From positions 124,001 to 188,000 of the forward strand of contig CAWHJN010000001.1 of the NCBI GenBank assembly GCA_963829705.1: a stretch of 64,000 bases of DNA. The letters run 5' to 3'. Source of the DNA: CAWHJN01 sp963829705. Lineage in GTDB: Bacteria; Bacteroidota; Rhodothermia; Rhodothermales; BA12. Positions 24,250 through 32,488 of this stretch are shown here, piece after piece. A program made the position numbers and the translations under genes. The notes under the pieces were generated by a model. The model was not told the origin of the DNA. It saw only the letters and a list, made by a program, of their open reading frames with translations, and did not search any database. The first letter of the stretch is position 1; the number at the start of each line of letters is the position of its first letter.

Positions 24250-24873
24250 CTACTCGGGCACCCGCCCGCCGATGACAAAGAAATCCTCCTGTCGCCACGC
24301 GCAGTCCACGTCCACGAAGCCCGCGCGCTCGATGGCCTTCATCTGCCGGTACAACCCCAGCGCCGTCACCTGGTCGCCGACGAGCAGGTGGCCACCGGGC
24401 ACGATGGAGTCGAAGGCGCTGCGGTAGAGCAATTCGCACCGCGTCTCGGCCTCGGCAGCATCGGTTTCGTCGCCTACGAGGCGTTCGAGGGCGAGTGCGA
24501 CGAGCACCACGTCGAAGGCGTCGCCGGGCAGGCGGTCGCCGTCGCGGGGAATCGTGGCGTGGACGTAGCGGGCGTCGGGCTCGAACTCCTCGATCTTCTC
24601 ACGCGCGACGGCCAGCAACTCGGCGTCCTCGTCGAGCAGCGTCAGCTTGACGTCCGGGTAGGCGGTCAGGAGGGTGTACGAGGCGTTGCCGGTGCCACAG
24701 GCGAGTTCGCACACCTGCGCGCCCGCGTCGAGCGGCGGCAGGGCGGAAACCAGTTCCTCCAGCATCGGAAAGGCCAGCGGCAGCCTGCGTTCGAGGTGGA
24801 GGTCGTACCAGCGGGCGTTGCGCCAGAAGCCGCCCCGTTTTTCTAACCCGCGTCGCCAGGAGGGCGTCTTCAT
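24250..24873 (-). CDS. Class I SAM-dependent methyltransferase
   Basis: A 207-residue cytoplasmic enzyme with a Rossmann-type SAM-binding motif VCELACGTGN (54-63), an acidic end of strand 2 (KLTLLDEDAE) and a post-II region DAFDVVLVALALERL. It transfers a methyl group from S-adenosylmethionine; the substrate cannot be predicted. The ATG at 24873 (MKTPSWRRG) is preferred over a TTG six codons upstream. It lies 57 bp downstream of lexA on the same strand, which may reflect co-transcription. Confidence 0.85.
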   Translation of the reverse strand: MKTPSWRRGLEKRGGFWRNARWYDLHLERRLPLAFPMLEELVSALPPLDAGAQVCELACGTGNASYTLLTAYPDVKLTLLDEDAELLAVAREKIEEFEPDARYVHATIPRDGDRLPGDAFDVVLVALALERLVGDETDAAEAETRCELLYRSAFDSIVPGGHLLVGDQVTALGLYRQMKAIERAGFVDVDCAWRQEDFFVIGGRVPE

Positions 24874-24930
24874 AATGCTACGTTCGGACAAGGCCGACTT
24901 GCACGACGCCCGATCCTTCAGGATCCTCGT

Positions 24931-25569
24931 TCAGGCGGCAAGTGGCGAGCGGCGGTAAATGCCCGTGCTGTTCACGTGGCCGACGTAGCGCCCCAGGATC
25001 CGCACCTCCTCGAACACGTCGGGGCTGATGGTGATGGCCTGATACTCGTCGTTGCACGGTTCGAGGCGCAGCCCGTGGCGGTCGTGGAAGATGCGCTTGA
25101 GCGACGTCTCGCCGTTGTAGAGCACCGCCCCGATGCCGCCGTCAGGAATGTCATCGTCGACGAGGAGGACGAAGTCGCCGTCGTGAATGTCCGCGCCCTG
25201 CATCGAGCGCCCGTTGACGCGCAGCGCGAAGATGCGGTGGAGGTTGGGAAAGAGCATCTCCAGCGTGATGGTGCCCTGCGAATCCTCGATGGCTTCCTGC
25301 AAACTACCCGCCGCAATCGAGCCCATGATGGGAATGCCGGATTTGTCCGGCGAGAAGCCGATGACGCTGTAGCTCCCGTCGGAGGCACGGCGCAGGTGGC
25401 CTTTCTTGCACAGCGCCTGCAGGTTCTGCGTGACGCTGTTGGGCGAGCGGTAGTCGAAGTGATCGACGATCTCGCGGTAGGTGGGCCACACGCCCCCGTT
25501 TTCATTCAGGTAGTTCCGCAGGAAGTGGAGGAATTCGTACTGCTTCTGCGTCAGCTGGCGGCGGCTCAT
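24931..25569 (-). CDS. lexA: LexA-type SOS repressor
   Basis: A 212-residue repressor-protease. An N-terminal winged helix-turn-helix (about 1-65; TYREIVDHFDYRSPNSVTQNL) is followed by an S24 peptidase domain with the self-cleavage site Ala87-Gly88 (IAAGSL), catalytic Ser122 (GRSMQGADI) and Lys158 (TSLKRI). When RecA filaments form, LexA cuts itself and releases the DNA-damage genes. The length is normal. A palindrome 8-26 bp upstream of the ATG may be its own operator. recO lies just upstream on the same strand, so two DNA-repair genes are neighbours. Confidence 0.93.
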   Translation of the reverse strand: MSRRQLTQKQYEFLHFLRNYLNENGGVWPTYREIVDHFDYRSPNSVTQNLQALCKKGHLRRASDGSYSVIGFSPDKSGIPIMGSIAAGSLQEAIEDSQGTITLEMLFPNLHRIFALRVNGRSMQGADIHDGDFVLLVDDDIPDGGIGAVLYNGETSLKRIFHDRHGLRLEPCNDEYQAITISPDVFEEVRILGRYVGHVNSTGIYRRSPLAA

Positions 25570-25576
25570 GCGGGTG

Positions 25577-25595
25577 TGTGCATATATGATTCACA
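25577..25595. promoter_or_regulatory. Palindrome upstream of lexA, candidate operator
   Basis: TGTG-N11-CACA with a self-complementary CATATATG core lies 8-26 bp before the lexA ATG. It is the only AT-rich palindrome nearby, and LexA commonly represses its own gene. The sequence does not match the E. coli box (CTGT-N8-ACAG), as expected for another phylum. The AT-rich core could also contain the -10 region. Confidence 0.45.
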
Positions 25596-25623
25596 TGGAG
25601 GATACGCGCTGGTTTCGTGGATG

Positions 25624-26394
25624 TCAAGGTGCGTCTTTCGAGGCGGCAGCGGCGTCGTGGAGCAGGCGCGCCCGCACGCCTTGCGTTCGCGTCGGGTAGG
25701 CGTCTTCGGTGTGGAAACGCAGGTAGTCTTCCACCAGACGTCCTGCCTCGGCAGCCGTCTCGTCGTCGAGTTTCATCCGCAGCACGTGGTGCAGTTCAGC
25801 ACGGGCGACGACCGCGAAGGCGCGCAGCGCGTGGCGGCTGGCCCGGCGTCCCACGGCTCCGGCCTGTCCGTCGACGCGGCCATCGGCGAAGAACAGCACG
25901 CCGCCGTCATCGGTCAGCGCCTCGATGCTCTCGCGGGTAAACTGCGGCGCGTAGCCGAGCAGCGCCGCCAGCCGCACCTCGAAGTAGAACAGCGCCAACT
26001 CAGGCCGCCCGGCGGTGCCGTCGAGCGCCTGGAGCGACTCGACGAGCAGGTGGAACACGTCGCGGTGGACTTCCTCCTCCTGCATGAGCGCCTGCACGAG
26101 TTCGACCATGCGGAGCCCTGCCGTGAGGCGGTTGAGGTCGTCGTGGAGGTGGCGAAAGCGGAGCACGTGGCTCGTCTCGCGCAGCGTCTGGAGCGTGCGT
26201 GTGGGCTTGTGCGAATACACCGCCTGGATCATCGACAGCGGTTGGAGCGTCGCGCCGAAACGGCTCTTCGGCACCCGCGCACCCTTCGCCAGCACCGAGA
26301 TCTTGCCTCTGTCGCGGCTGAAGAGCGTCACGATCAGGCTCGTCTCGCCGTAGCGAAACGCGCGCAGCACGACGGCATCGGTGCGGAGGATCAT
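25624..26394 (-). CDS. recO: DNA repair protein RecO
   Basis: A 256-residue recombination mediator that helps load RecA onto SSB-coated DNA with RecR. The N-terminal OB-fold shows the usual opening RTDAVVLRAFRYGETSLIVTL and the GKISVLAKGARVPKSRFGATL segment; the C-terminal half is helical. The four-Cys zinc finger of many RecO proteins is not apparent, as in some Bacteroidota members. The start codon lies in a pyrimidine-rich leader shared with the divergent comEA. It precedes lexA by 54 bp. Confidence 0.9.
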   Translation of the reverse strand: MILRTDAVVLRAFRYGETSLIVTLFSRDRGKISVLAKGARVPKSRFGATLQPLSMIQAVYSHKPTRTLQTLRETSHVLRFRHLHDDLNRLTAGLRMVELVQALMQEEEVHRDVFHLLVESLQALDGTAGRPELALFYFEVRLAALLGYAPQFTRESIEALTDDGGVLFFADGRVDGQAGAVGRRASRHALRAFAVVARAELHHVLRMKLDDETAAEAGRLVEDYLRFHTEDAYPTRTQGVRARLLHDAAAASKDAP

Positions 26395-26513
26395 GGAGAA
26401 GGTGGAAAGGGAAAGACGGAAGCGGGACGTGGTGCGTGTGCCAACGCCCGTGGTCTGCCGGGGTTACGAAACGTCTGCGCGCGTGTCTGATGCAGCACCA
26501 GACGCCCCGCGCC

Positions 26514-26996
26514 ATGCACGCCTTCTACCGCCTCCGCGACGCCCTCGCGCTCACGCGCGCCGAACTCACCACGCTGTGCGCTGCGAGCGCGCTGCTCGGC
26601 CTCGGCCTCTTCGCGCAGCACCTGCCCGAGCCGCCCACGGTGCTCTCGCCGCAGACCATCGCCTACGCCGCGCACTTTCAGGAAGCCGCAGAGGCGCCCG
26701 CCAGCGTGACCGACGCGGCCCTCGGCCTGCCGGTGCCCGCGCCAGCCGTAGCTGGCGAACCCGCGCCGCGTCGTGCGAAAAAAACTGGTGCGACGCCCGC
26801 GCAGCCCGTCGGCCTCAATACGGCGACGGCGGCGCAACTGGAGACGCTGCCGCGCATCGGGCCGGCGATGGCGCGGCGCATCCTCGACTACCGGGCACAG
26901 CGCGGCGCGTTTACGCGGGTGGAGGACCTCCGCAACGTCAAGGGCATCGGCGCGAAGACGCTCGAAAACCTACGCCCCCTCGTCACGCTGGACTGA
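26514..26996 (+). CDS. ComEA-like helix-hairpin-helix DNA-binding membrane protein
   Basis: A protein of about 160 residues with one N-terminal transmembrane helix (LTTLCAASALLGLGLFA), a Pro/Ala-rich linker and C-terminal double HhH motifs (PVGLNTATAAQLETLPRIGP and FTRVEDLRNVKGIGAKTLE). This is the ComEA layout: the HhH part binds DNA in the periplasm during natural uptake. ATGs at 26490 and 26514 are both possible; the second gives a shorter N-terminus before the helix. No other competence gene is in the window. Confidence 0.87.
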   Translation: MHAFYRLRDALALTRAELTTLCAASALLGLGLFAQHLPEPPTVLSPQTIAYAAHFQEAAEAPASVTDAALGLPVPAPAVAGEPAPRRAKKTGATPAQPVGLNTATAAQLETLPRIGPAMARRILDYRAQRGAFTRVEDLRNVKGIGAKTLENLRPLVTLD

Positions 26997-27179
26997 CGCA
27001 GGCGGCGCGTCGCGTTTGCGTAGACGGCCCTGCTTGCGCAGCTCGTCGTTCCACTGCTCGCCCCTTGTTTCCTCGCGCCGCATGAACAGGTACACGGGCA
27101 GCAGCAGCGCCACGGCAAGGGCGATAAAGCCGAAAAACGTCACGACGACGACGAGCCTGACGACTGTGGGATCCAACAT
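26970..27179 (-). CDS. Small single-pass membrane protein, unknown
   Basis: A 69-residue frame starting at ATG 27179, with one long hydrophobic helix (VVRLVVVVTFFGFIALAVAL) and a charged tail rich in Arg, Glu and Lys. Its end overlaps the end of comEA by 27 bp on the opposite strand. The clear membrane-plus-tail architecture and a divergent gap to the next gene support it. No family was recognised. Confidence 0.6.
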   Translation of the reverse strand: MLDPTVVRLVVVVTFFGFIALAVALLLPVYLFMRREETRGEQWNDELRKQGRLRKRDAPPASVQRDEGA

Positions 27180-27249
27180 GGGCTGGAGGTTGCTTTGTGC
27201 GCTGCCGTGGTGCAATTTGCGCGCAGAACCCAACCAACCGGTGCTCCGC

Positions 27250-30200
27250 ATGTTCGCCCGCTACGCGCTTCTGCTCCTCGTTTTCACCCTCCCGCTGCCT
27301 CTCGCCGCACAGCCCGCTCCGCTCGACAGTGTGTTCTCGGACGGGATGGCATTCCGTGGCATCGGCCCGTTTCGCGGCGGGCGCTCAGCGGCGGTAGAGG
27401 GCATCGACGACCAGCCGTTGACGTATTACTTCGGCGCGACGGGCGGCGGCGTCTGGAAGACGACGGACGGCGGCAATACGTGGTTCAACGTCTCCGACGG
27501 CTTCTTCGGCGGCTCGATGGGCGCCGTGTCCGTGGCCCCGTCGGATCCCAACGTCGTCTATGCAGGCGGCGGCGAAGTGACGGTGCGTGGCAATATGTCG
27601 CACGGGTATGGGATGTGGAAGAGCGAGGACGCGGGCCGCACGTGGCGCTCGGTCGGGCTGGAAAACTCCCGGCACATCCCGCGCATCCGCATCCACCCGC
27701 GCAACCCGGACGTCGTCTACGCCGCTGTGCTCGGCTCGGTGTATGGGCCGGGCGAGGAGCGCGGCGTCTACCGCTCGACGGACGGCGGCGCGACGTGGAC
27801 GAAGCTGCTCTTCGCCAACGAAGACGCCGGGGCGGTTGATCTCACCTTCGACCCGACGAACCCGCGCACGCTGTGGGCCAGCACGTGGCGCATCCGGCGG
27901 ACGCCGTACAGCCTGGAGTCGGGTGGGGAAGGCTCCGACCTGTGGAAGTCCACCGACGGCGGCGACACGTGGAAAAAGATCACCCATCAGAACAACGGTC
28001 TGCCCACCGGCACGCTCGGCATCATCGGCGTGACCGTCTCGCCCGTCAACCCGGATCGCGTGTGGGCGATTGTTGAGGCCAGCGAAGGCGGTGTTTTTCG
28101 CACCGACGACGGCGGAGAATCGTGGCGGCGCGTAAACGACGACCGCAATCTGCGGCAGCGCGCGTGGTACTACACCCGCATCTATGCCGACACGCAGGAC
28201 GAGGACATCGTCTACGTCCTCAACGTCGGCTTCTGGAAATCGAAGGATGGCGGGCGTACCTACGAGAGCATCGACACGCCCCACGGCGACCATCACGACC
28301 TGTGGATCGACCCGGACGACAACCAGCGCATGATCATCGGCGACGACGGTGGCGCGCAGGTCACCTACGACGGTGGCGAAAACTGGACGACGTACTACAA
28401 CCAGCCGACGGCGCAATTCTACCGCGTCACCACCGACGACCACATCCCGTACCGCATTTACGGCGCGCAGCAGGACAACTCCACCGTCCGCATCCTCAGC
28501 CGGACCGGTGGCGGCTCCATTGGCGAACGCGACTGGGAGCCGACGGCGGGTGGGGAGAGCGGCTGGATTGCGCCCGATCCCAAAGATCCGGAGATCGTCT
28601 ACGGTGGCTCGTACGGCGGCTACCTCACCCGCCTCGACCACCGAACGGGCCAGGAGCGCGACATCAACGTGTGGCCCGACAACCCGATGGGCCACGGCGC
28701 CATCGACCTGAAGTACCGCTTCCAGTGGCACTTCCCGATCCTGTTCTCGCGCCACGACCCGAACACGCTCTACGCCGCTGCCAACGTCCTTTTCAAGACG
28801 ACCGACGAGGGGCAGTCATGGACGGCGATCTCGCCCGACCTCACGCGCGCCGACACGTCGACGATGGGGCCGAGCGGCGGGCCGATCACGAAGGACAACA
28901 CGAGCGTCGAGTACTACGGGACGATTTTCACCGTCGCCGAGGGTAGCGAGCCAGGCGTGATCTGGACGGGCTCCGACGACGGGCTCGTCTACCTCACCCG
29001 CGACGGCGGCGCGAACTGGCAGAACGTGACGCCGCGCGCGATGCCGGACTTCGCGCAGGTCAACAGCATCGAGGCCGATCCTTTTCATCCGGGTGGCCTC
29101 TACGTTGCCGCGACGCGCTACAAGGCCGACGACTTCACGCCGTACCTCTACCACACGACGGATTACGGGAAGTCGTGGAAGACGATCACGAAAGGCATCG
29201 ACGAGGAGCATTTTACCCGCGTCATCCGAGCCGATCCGGTGCGGCGCGGGCTGCTGTTCGCGGGCACAGAAACCGGCCTCTACATGTCGATGAACGACGG
29301 CGAGACGTGGGAGCCGTTTCAGATGAACCTGCCCATCGTGCCGATCACCGACCTGGCGATCAAAAACGGCGACCTCGTCGTGGCCACGCAGGGCCGCTCG
29401 TTCTGGATTCTGGACGACCTGACGCCCCTGCGCCGCTACGACGCGCAGGCGATGCGGGACGACTATCACCTGTTCGCGCCGCGCCCGACCGTGCGGCTGG
29501 GCGGCTACGGCGGTCGCCCGTCGCGCACCGAAGGCCAGAACGCCGACGGGGGCGTCGTGCTGCGCTACAACCTGGCAGAGCGGCCCGATTCGAGCAAGGT
29601 CACGCTCCGGATTCTGGAGGAGAACGGCGAGGAGATCGCCCACTTCACCCCGAAGACCGACACCAAACTTCCCGTCGAAAAAGGCCTCAACTCGTTTTCG
29701 TGGGACACGCGCTACGAAGGCGCCGAGCGTTTTCCGGGCGTCGTGTTGTGGGGCGGTGGGCTCGGTGGGCCGCGCGCGCTGCCGGGCCGCTACCAGGCAA
29801 GGCTGATCGTCGGTGACGACTCGACGACGGTGCCGTTCGACATCTTGCCCGACCCGCGCTCGACGGCAACGCCCGAGGATTACCAGGCGCAGTATGAGTT
29901 CCTCGTGCAGGTACGCGACAAGCTTACCGAGACGCACACCGCCATCAAGGACATCCGCGACGCGCGCGACCAGATCAAGACCGTCAACGGGCGGCTGGGC
30001 GAGGGGGCCGAGGCGGATTCCGCGCGTGCCCTCGGCAAGCGAATCATACGCGACCTGACGAAGGTGGAGGAGGCGTTGTACCAGACACAGAACCGCAGCG
30101 GTCAGGATCCGCTCAACTTCCCCATCCGCCTCAACAACCGCCTGAGCGCGCTCGTCGGCTCGGTGGCCACGGGCGATTTCCGCCCGACGGCGCAGGCCGA

Positions 30201-30345
30201 GAGGGTGCGGCAGGAAATCACCGGCCTCATCGACGTCGAGCTGGCGAAGCTGCGGAGGATCATGGAAGAGGATGTGGCGCGCTACAACGCCGCCGTGGAC
30301 GCGCTCGACGTGCCCGCCGTCTACATCGAGAGCCGGGAAGAGTGA
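27250..30345 (+). CDS. Exported sortilin/BNR beta-propeller protein (VPS10-like)
   Basis: A 1031-residue protein with a signal peptide (LPLPLAAQ). The body is a large beta-propeller region carrying about ten Asp-box repeats (TDGGNTW, EDAGRTW, TDGGATW, TDGGDTW, RDGGANW, TDYGKSW and others) typical of VPS10/sortilin and xyloglucanase-like glycosyl hydrolases. The last ~180 residues form a helical tail (ETHTAIKDIRDARDQIKTVN). Database entries of this type are often labelled glycosyl hydrolase, but no catalytic pair was identified, so protein or glycan binding is equally possible. The ATG at 27250 is set by the signal peptide; the frame is also open far upstream through comEA. Confidence 0.88.
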   Translation: MFARYALLLLVFTLPLPLAAQPAPLDSVFSDGMAFRGIGPFRGGRSAAVEGIDDQPLTYYFGATGGGVWKTTDGGNTWFNVSDGFFGGSMGAVSVAPSDPNVVYAGGGEVTVRGNMSHGYGMWKSEDAGRTWRSVGLENSRHIPRIRIHPRNPDVVYAAVLGSVYGPGEERGVYRSTDGGATWTKLLFANEDAGAVDLTFDPTNPRTLWASTWRIRRTPYSLESGGEGSDLWKSTDGGDTWKKITHQNNGLPTGTLGIIGVTVSPVNPDRVWAIVEASEGGVFRTDDGGESWRRVNDDRNLRQRAWYYTRIYADTQDEDIVYVLNVGFWKSKDGGRTYESIDTPHGDHHDLWIDPDDNQRMIIGDDGGAQVTYDGGENWTTYYNQPTAQFYRVTTDDHIPYRIYGAQQDNSTVRILSRTGGGSIGERDWEPTAGGESGWIAPDPKDPEIVYGGSYGGYLTRLDHRTGQERDINVWPDNPMGHGAIDLKYRFQWHFPILFSRHDPNTLYAAANVLFKTTDEGQSWTAISPDLTRADTSTMGPSGGPITKDNTSVEYYGTIFTVAEGSEPGVIWTGSDDGLVYLTRDGGANWQNVTPRAMPDFAQVNSIEADPFHPGGLYVAATRYKADDFTPYLYHTTDYGKSWKTITKGIDEEHFTRVIRADPVRRGLLFAGTETGLYMSMNDGETWEPFQMNLPIVPITDLAIKNGDLVVATQGRSFWILDDLTPLRRYDAQAMRDDYHLFAPRPTVRLGGYGGRPSRTEGQNADGGVVLRYNLAERPDSSKVTLRILEENGEEIAHFTPKTDTKLPVEKGLNSFSWDTRYEGAERFPGVVLWGGGLGGPRALPGRYQARLIVGDDSTTVPFDILPDPRSTATPEDYQAQYEFLVQVRDKLTETHTAIKDIRDARDQIKTVNGRLGEGAEADSARALGKRIIRDLTKVEEALYQTQNRSGQDPLNFPIRLNNRLSALVGSVATGDFRPTAQAERVRQEITGLIDVELAKLRRIMEEDVARYNAAVDALDVPAVYIESREE

Positions 30346-30424
30346 GCGGTAAACGCTACGTTGTTGTCGCGCCGGATCCGCAATGCGCGGGGCGGCTTCG
30401 GCGTGCCTTCAACCCCACACATGC

Positions 30425-30775
30425 ATGACCCAGGACATCGCCCTCGTGGCGTTCGCGCTCGCGCACGGTGCCGACAACACTCTCGATAAAGTCGAGGTGG
30501 ACGAGATTGCGCGCCGTCTTGAAAAGTGGCGCAACGAACCTTCCGACCCGACGACGCTGGCGGCGATGAAAAACGCCCTCGACCGCTACGCGGGCCGTGC
30601 CGAGAACGGCGATGTGGACGAGGCTATCGAGCGGCTGGGCGCTCGGCTCAGTCAAGAAGAACGGGCTGATCTGCTGACTGACCTCGTCGCCATCGCCCGC
30701 GCCGATGCGGTCATGGACCCCGGCGAGAAAGACTTTCTCAAAAAAGTCCGCCACGCCTGGGGTCTGGAGGGGTAG
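30425..30775 (+). CDS. TerB-like protein
   Basis: A 116-residue, all-helical, acidic cytoplasmic protein. The pattern DEIARRLEKW...EERADLLTDLVAIARADAVMDPGEKDFLKKVRHAWGL matches TerB/DUF533-like domains, in which a helical bundle with conserved acidic residues (here around ARADAVMDPGE) may bind a divalent metal. TerB domains occur in tellurite and stress-response systems, but a role cannot be given for a lone gene. The ATG at 30425 is chosen over an earlier one that adds an unlikely N-terminus. Confidence 0.7.
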   Translation: MTQDIALVAFALAHGADNTLDKVEVDEIARRLEKWRNEPSDPTTLAAMKNALDRYAGRAENGDVDEAIERLGARLSQEERADLLTDLVAIARADAVMDPGEKDFLKKVRHAWGLEG

Positions 30776-30841
30776 GGCGTGCGGGAGGGGCCGGATTGGT
30801 CAGCGCGCATCTCCGACCAACCCGACCCTCGGCAAACCCTC

Positions 30842-31762
30842 TCACGCCGCCTGCCGGAACGTCGAGCCGTAAAAGGCGCGGCACTCGGCCTCGCGGCCCC
30901 GCACGACGCGCCGCCCCTTGAGGTCGCCCCGTGTTTCGGTGACGACGGTGCATTGCCGCTCTCGCCCTTCGCGCTCGTAGTAGAGAATCACCCAATCGTT
31001 GGTCTTGCCGAATTCGTGGGCGCGCGGGGTGTTGGAAAACAGCGCCGTGAAGCGCCACGGCCCGCGACGCGCTTCGAGCACGGGCAGCCACGCCTCACCC
31101 GAGGCGTTGAAGCGCCGCGGCGCGATGCGGCGCAGATCGTCCCGGCTGGCGCGGTAGCGGTACTCCTCATCGACGCTGAGGAGGTCGGCCACGGGCGGCG
31201 TGTCAGAATACGCGGTGTTGGTCTGCATGGCGCGGATGCGGGCGGCGTCGCGCCGCGTGGTGCGGGCGAGCATGGCGTCGAGGTTGGCGCGGAGGGCGCG
31301 CACCTTCGTCGGGCCGAAGCCGGGGAGCGCGGCGAGCCGGCCGTCGTGCGCGGCGATTTCGAGAGCTTCGAGCGAGGCGATGCCCAGCTCGTCGTGCAGC
31401 TTTTTCGCCGTCACGCGCCCGATGCCGGGCACACGCGCGAGCAGGTCGAGGGGGCGGTTTTCCTCGCGCATCTCGCGCAGGATTTTGAGCTCGCCCGTGT
31501 GGACGAACGCAGCGATGCGCTGCGCCAGGCTCTGCCCGACGCCTGGCAGGGATTCGAGCGCTTCCGGGCCACCGGCGTACACCATCTCCGACAGCGGCTC
31601 GGTGGCCACCGCAACGGTGTCAGCGGCGGTGCGGTACGCCTGCACGCGGTGCGGGTTGGCCTCGCGTTCTTCGAGCATCCGCGCCGTCGCCAGGAGCGCC
31701 TCGGCGATAGCGGCGTTGGTGGGGCGTTGGGACTGGTACGGGGTCAGGTCTACGGCGTGCAT
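30842..31762 (-). CDS. Helix-hairpin-helix protein resembling the PolX N-terminus
   Basis: A 306-residue protein. Residues about 15-100 match the 8-kDa HhH domain of family X DNA polymerases (AYRTAADTV, LESLPGVGQSLAQRIAAFV) and about 100-170 a second HhH pair (LLARVPGIGRVTAKKLHDEL, LAALPGFGPTKVRALRANL). The polymerase palm and PHP exonuclease domains of PolX are missing. Instead, residues about 195-306 form a separate beta-rich domain (LFSNTPRAHEFGKTNDWVIL, QCTVVTETRGDLKGRRVV). It probably binds DNA ends or gaps; any catalytic role is unknown. Length and end look natural, not truncated. Confidence 0.8.
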   Translation of the reverse strand: MHAVDLTPYQSQRPTNAAIAEALLATARMLEEREANPHRVQAYRTAADTVAVATEPLSEMVYAGGPEALESLPGVGQSLAQRIAAFVHTGELKILREMREENRPLDLLARVPGIGRVTAKKLHDELGIASLEALEIAAHDGRLAALPGFGPTKVRALRANLDAMLARTTRRDAARIRAMQTNTAYSDTPPVADLLSVDEEYRYRASRDDLRRIAPRRFNASGEAWLPVLEARRGPWRFTALFSNTPRAHEFGKTNDWVILYYEREGRERQCTVVTETRGDLKGRRVVRGREAECRAFYGSTFRQAA

Positions 31763-31862
31763 GGCAGGATCTTGGTCGTCTTAAGTTCTTCGCGCGCGTA
31801 ACTTAGCCCCGCCTGCTGACGGCGTTGTGTCACAGGTTCTCGGGGGTGTAGACTGGCGATTG

Positions 31863-31932
31863 GAGGTTGGAAACGAGGGCGCGAAGTCGCGCTAAAAAAG
31901 GTTTCGACTGCTACTTTCTTCCCTCCAACCTC
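31863..31932 (+). promoter_or_regulatory. Structured leader before the Nudix gene
   Basis: Two nested inverted repeats lie 11-81 bp before the ATG. The outer is GAGGTTGGA (31863-31871) with TCCAACCTC (31924-31932); the inner is GCGCG-AAGT-CGCGC (31879-31892), followed by an A run. If transcribed, the outer arm would end just before the start codon. It may control translation or be a chance structure; the inner hairpin is not a normal terminator because A, not T, follows it. Confidence 0.4.
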
Positions 31933-31943
31933 ACCGGCTCACG

Positions 31944-32396
31944 ATGTCCGTTTCGCACCGCGTCATTGACGTCTACCCCTACCGCCGCGTCGTTTCAGGC
32001 ATCGAATTCCTGCTGCTGCGCCGCGCGCGGGACCGCGTCTACGCGGGGCAGTGGCGCATGGTGGGAGGCAAGGTGGAAGAGGGGGAAGCCGCGTGGCAGG
32101 CCGCGCTGCGCGAACTGCGCGAGGAAACCGGCCAGCATCCCGTACAGGCGTGGGCGGTGCCGTCTGTGAATGCCTTTTACGAATGGCAGCACGACCGCCT
32201 CCGCCTCATCCCCGTCTTCGCCGCCGAACTCGCCGCTGACCCTGTGCTGGACGACGAGCACGACGATTTCTGCTGGCTGTCGGCCGCCGAAGCGGTGGAA
32301 AAACTCCTCTGGCCCGAGCAGCAGCGTCTGGTCGCGCTCGTGGCCTCGATGCTCGACGCTGAGATCCCACCCGAACTGGTGTTGCCGGGGGACTGA
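31944..32396 (+). CDS. Nudix hydrolase
   Basis: A 150-residue hydrolase of a nucleoside diphosphate linked to another group. The Nudix box is complete at 42-64 (GKVEEGEAAWQAALRELREE plus TG), with the metal-binding REXXEE. An N-terminal strand region (HRVIDVYPYRRV) and a Glu-rich segment DDEHDDFCWLSAAEAV near the end recall dATP pyrophosphohydrolases (NudB type), but substrate cannot be fixed. The start ATG lies in a pyrimidine-rich leader. The exporter gene follows after 92 bp. Confidence 0.88.
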   Translation: MSVSHRVIDVYPYRRVVSGIEFLLLRRARDRVYAGQWRMVGGKVEEGEAAWQAALRELREETGQHPVQAWAVPSVNAFYEWQHDRLRLIPVFAAELAADPVLDDEHDDFCWLSAAEAVEKLLWPEQQRLVALVASMLDAEIPPELVLPGD

Positions 32397-32432
32397 TCTC
32401 CACAGTCTCTCCTCCAGGGACGAGGGGCTGTC

Positions 32433-32467
32433 ACCTCGAACCTCGAACCTCGAACCTCGTACCTCGC
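32433..32467 (+). repeat. Five-copy heptamer tandem repeat
   Basis: Five head-to-tail copies of ACCTCGN (last base A, A, A, T, C) occupy 35 bp in the 92-bp gap before the exporter ATG at 32489. The repeat is pyrimidine-rich like other leaders in the window. Copy-number change by slippage would alter the promoter-to-start spacing, so it could act as a switch, but that is only an idea. Confidence 0.75.
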
Positions 32468-32488
32468 CCCTGCCTCACCTTCCTCCGC

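Noticed and set aside
24118..24846. A 242-codon plus-strand frame
   Set aside because: Mostly antisense to the methyltransferase, with no motif of its own.
26773..27249. An N-terminal extension of the sortilin-like protein
   Set aside because: It would overlap comEA in another frame; a signal peptide begins exactly at 27250.
30796..30820. TTGGTC/GACCAA hairpin between two convergent genes as a terminator
   Set aside because: The stem is only 6 bp with a 13-base loop and no T run; too weak to list.
31879..31892. GCGCG/CGCGC hairpin as a terminator
   Set aside because: It is followed by an A run on the plus strand, and it lies in the leader of a gene on that strand.
32433..32467. CRISPR-like array
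   Set aside because: The units are contiguous heptamers with no spacers, so this is a simple tandem repeat.
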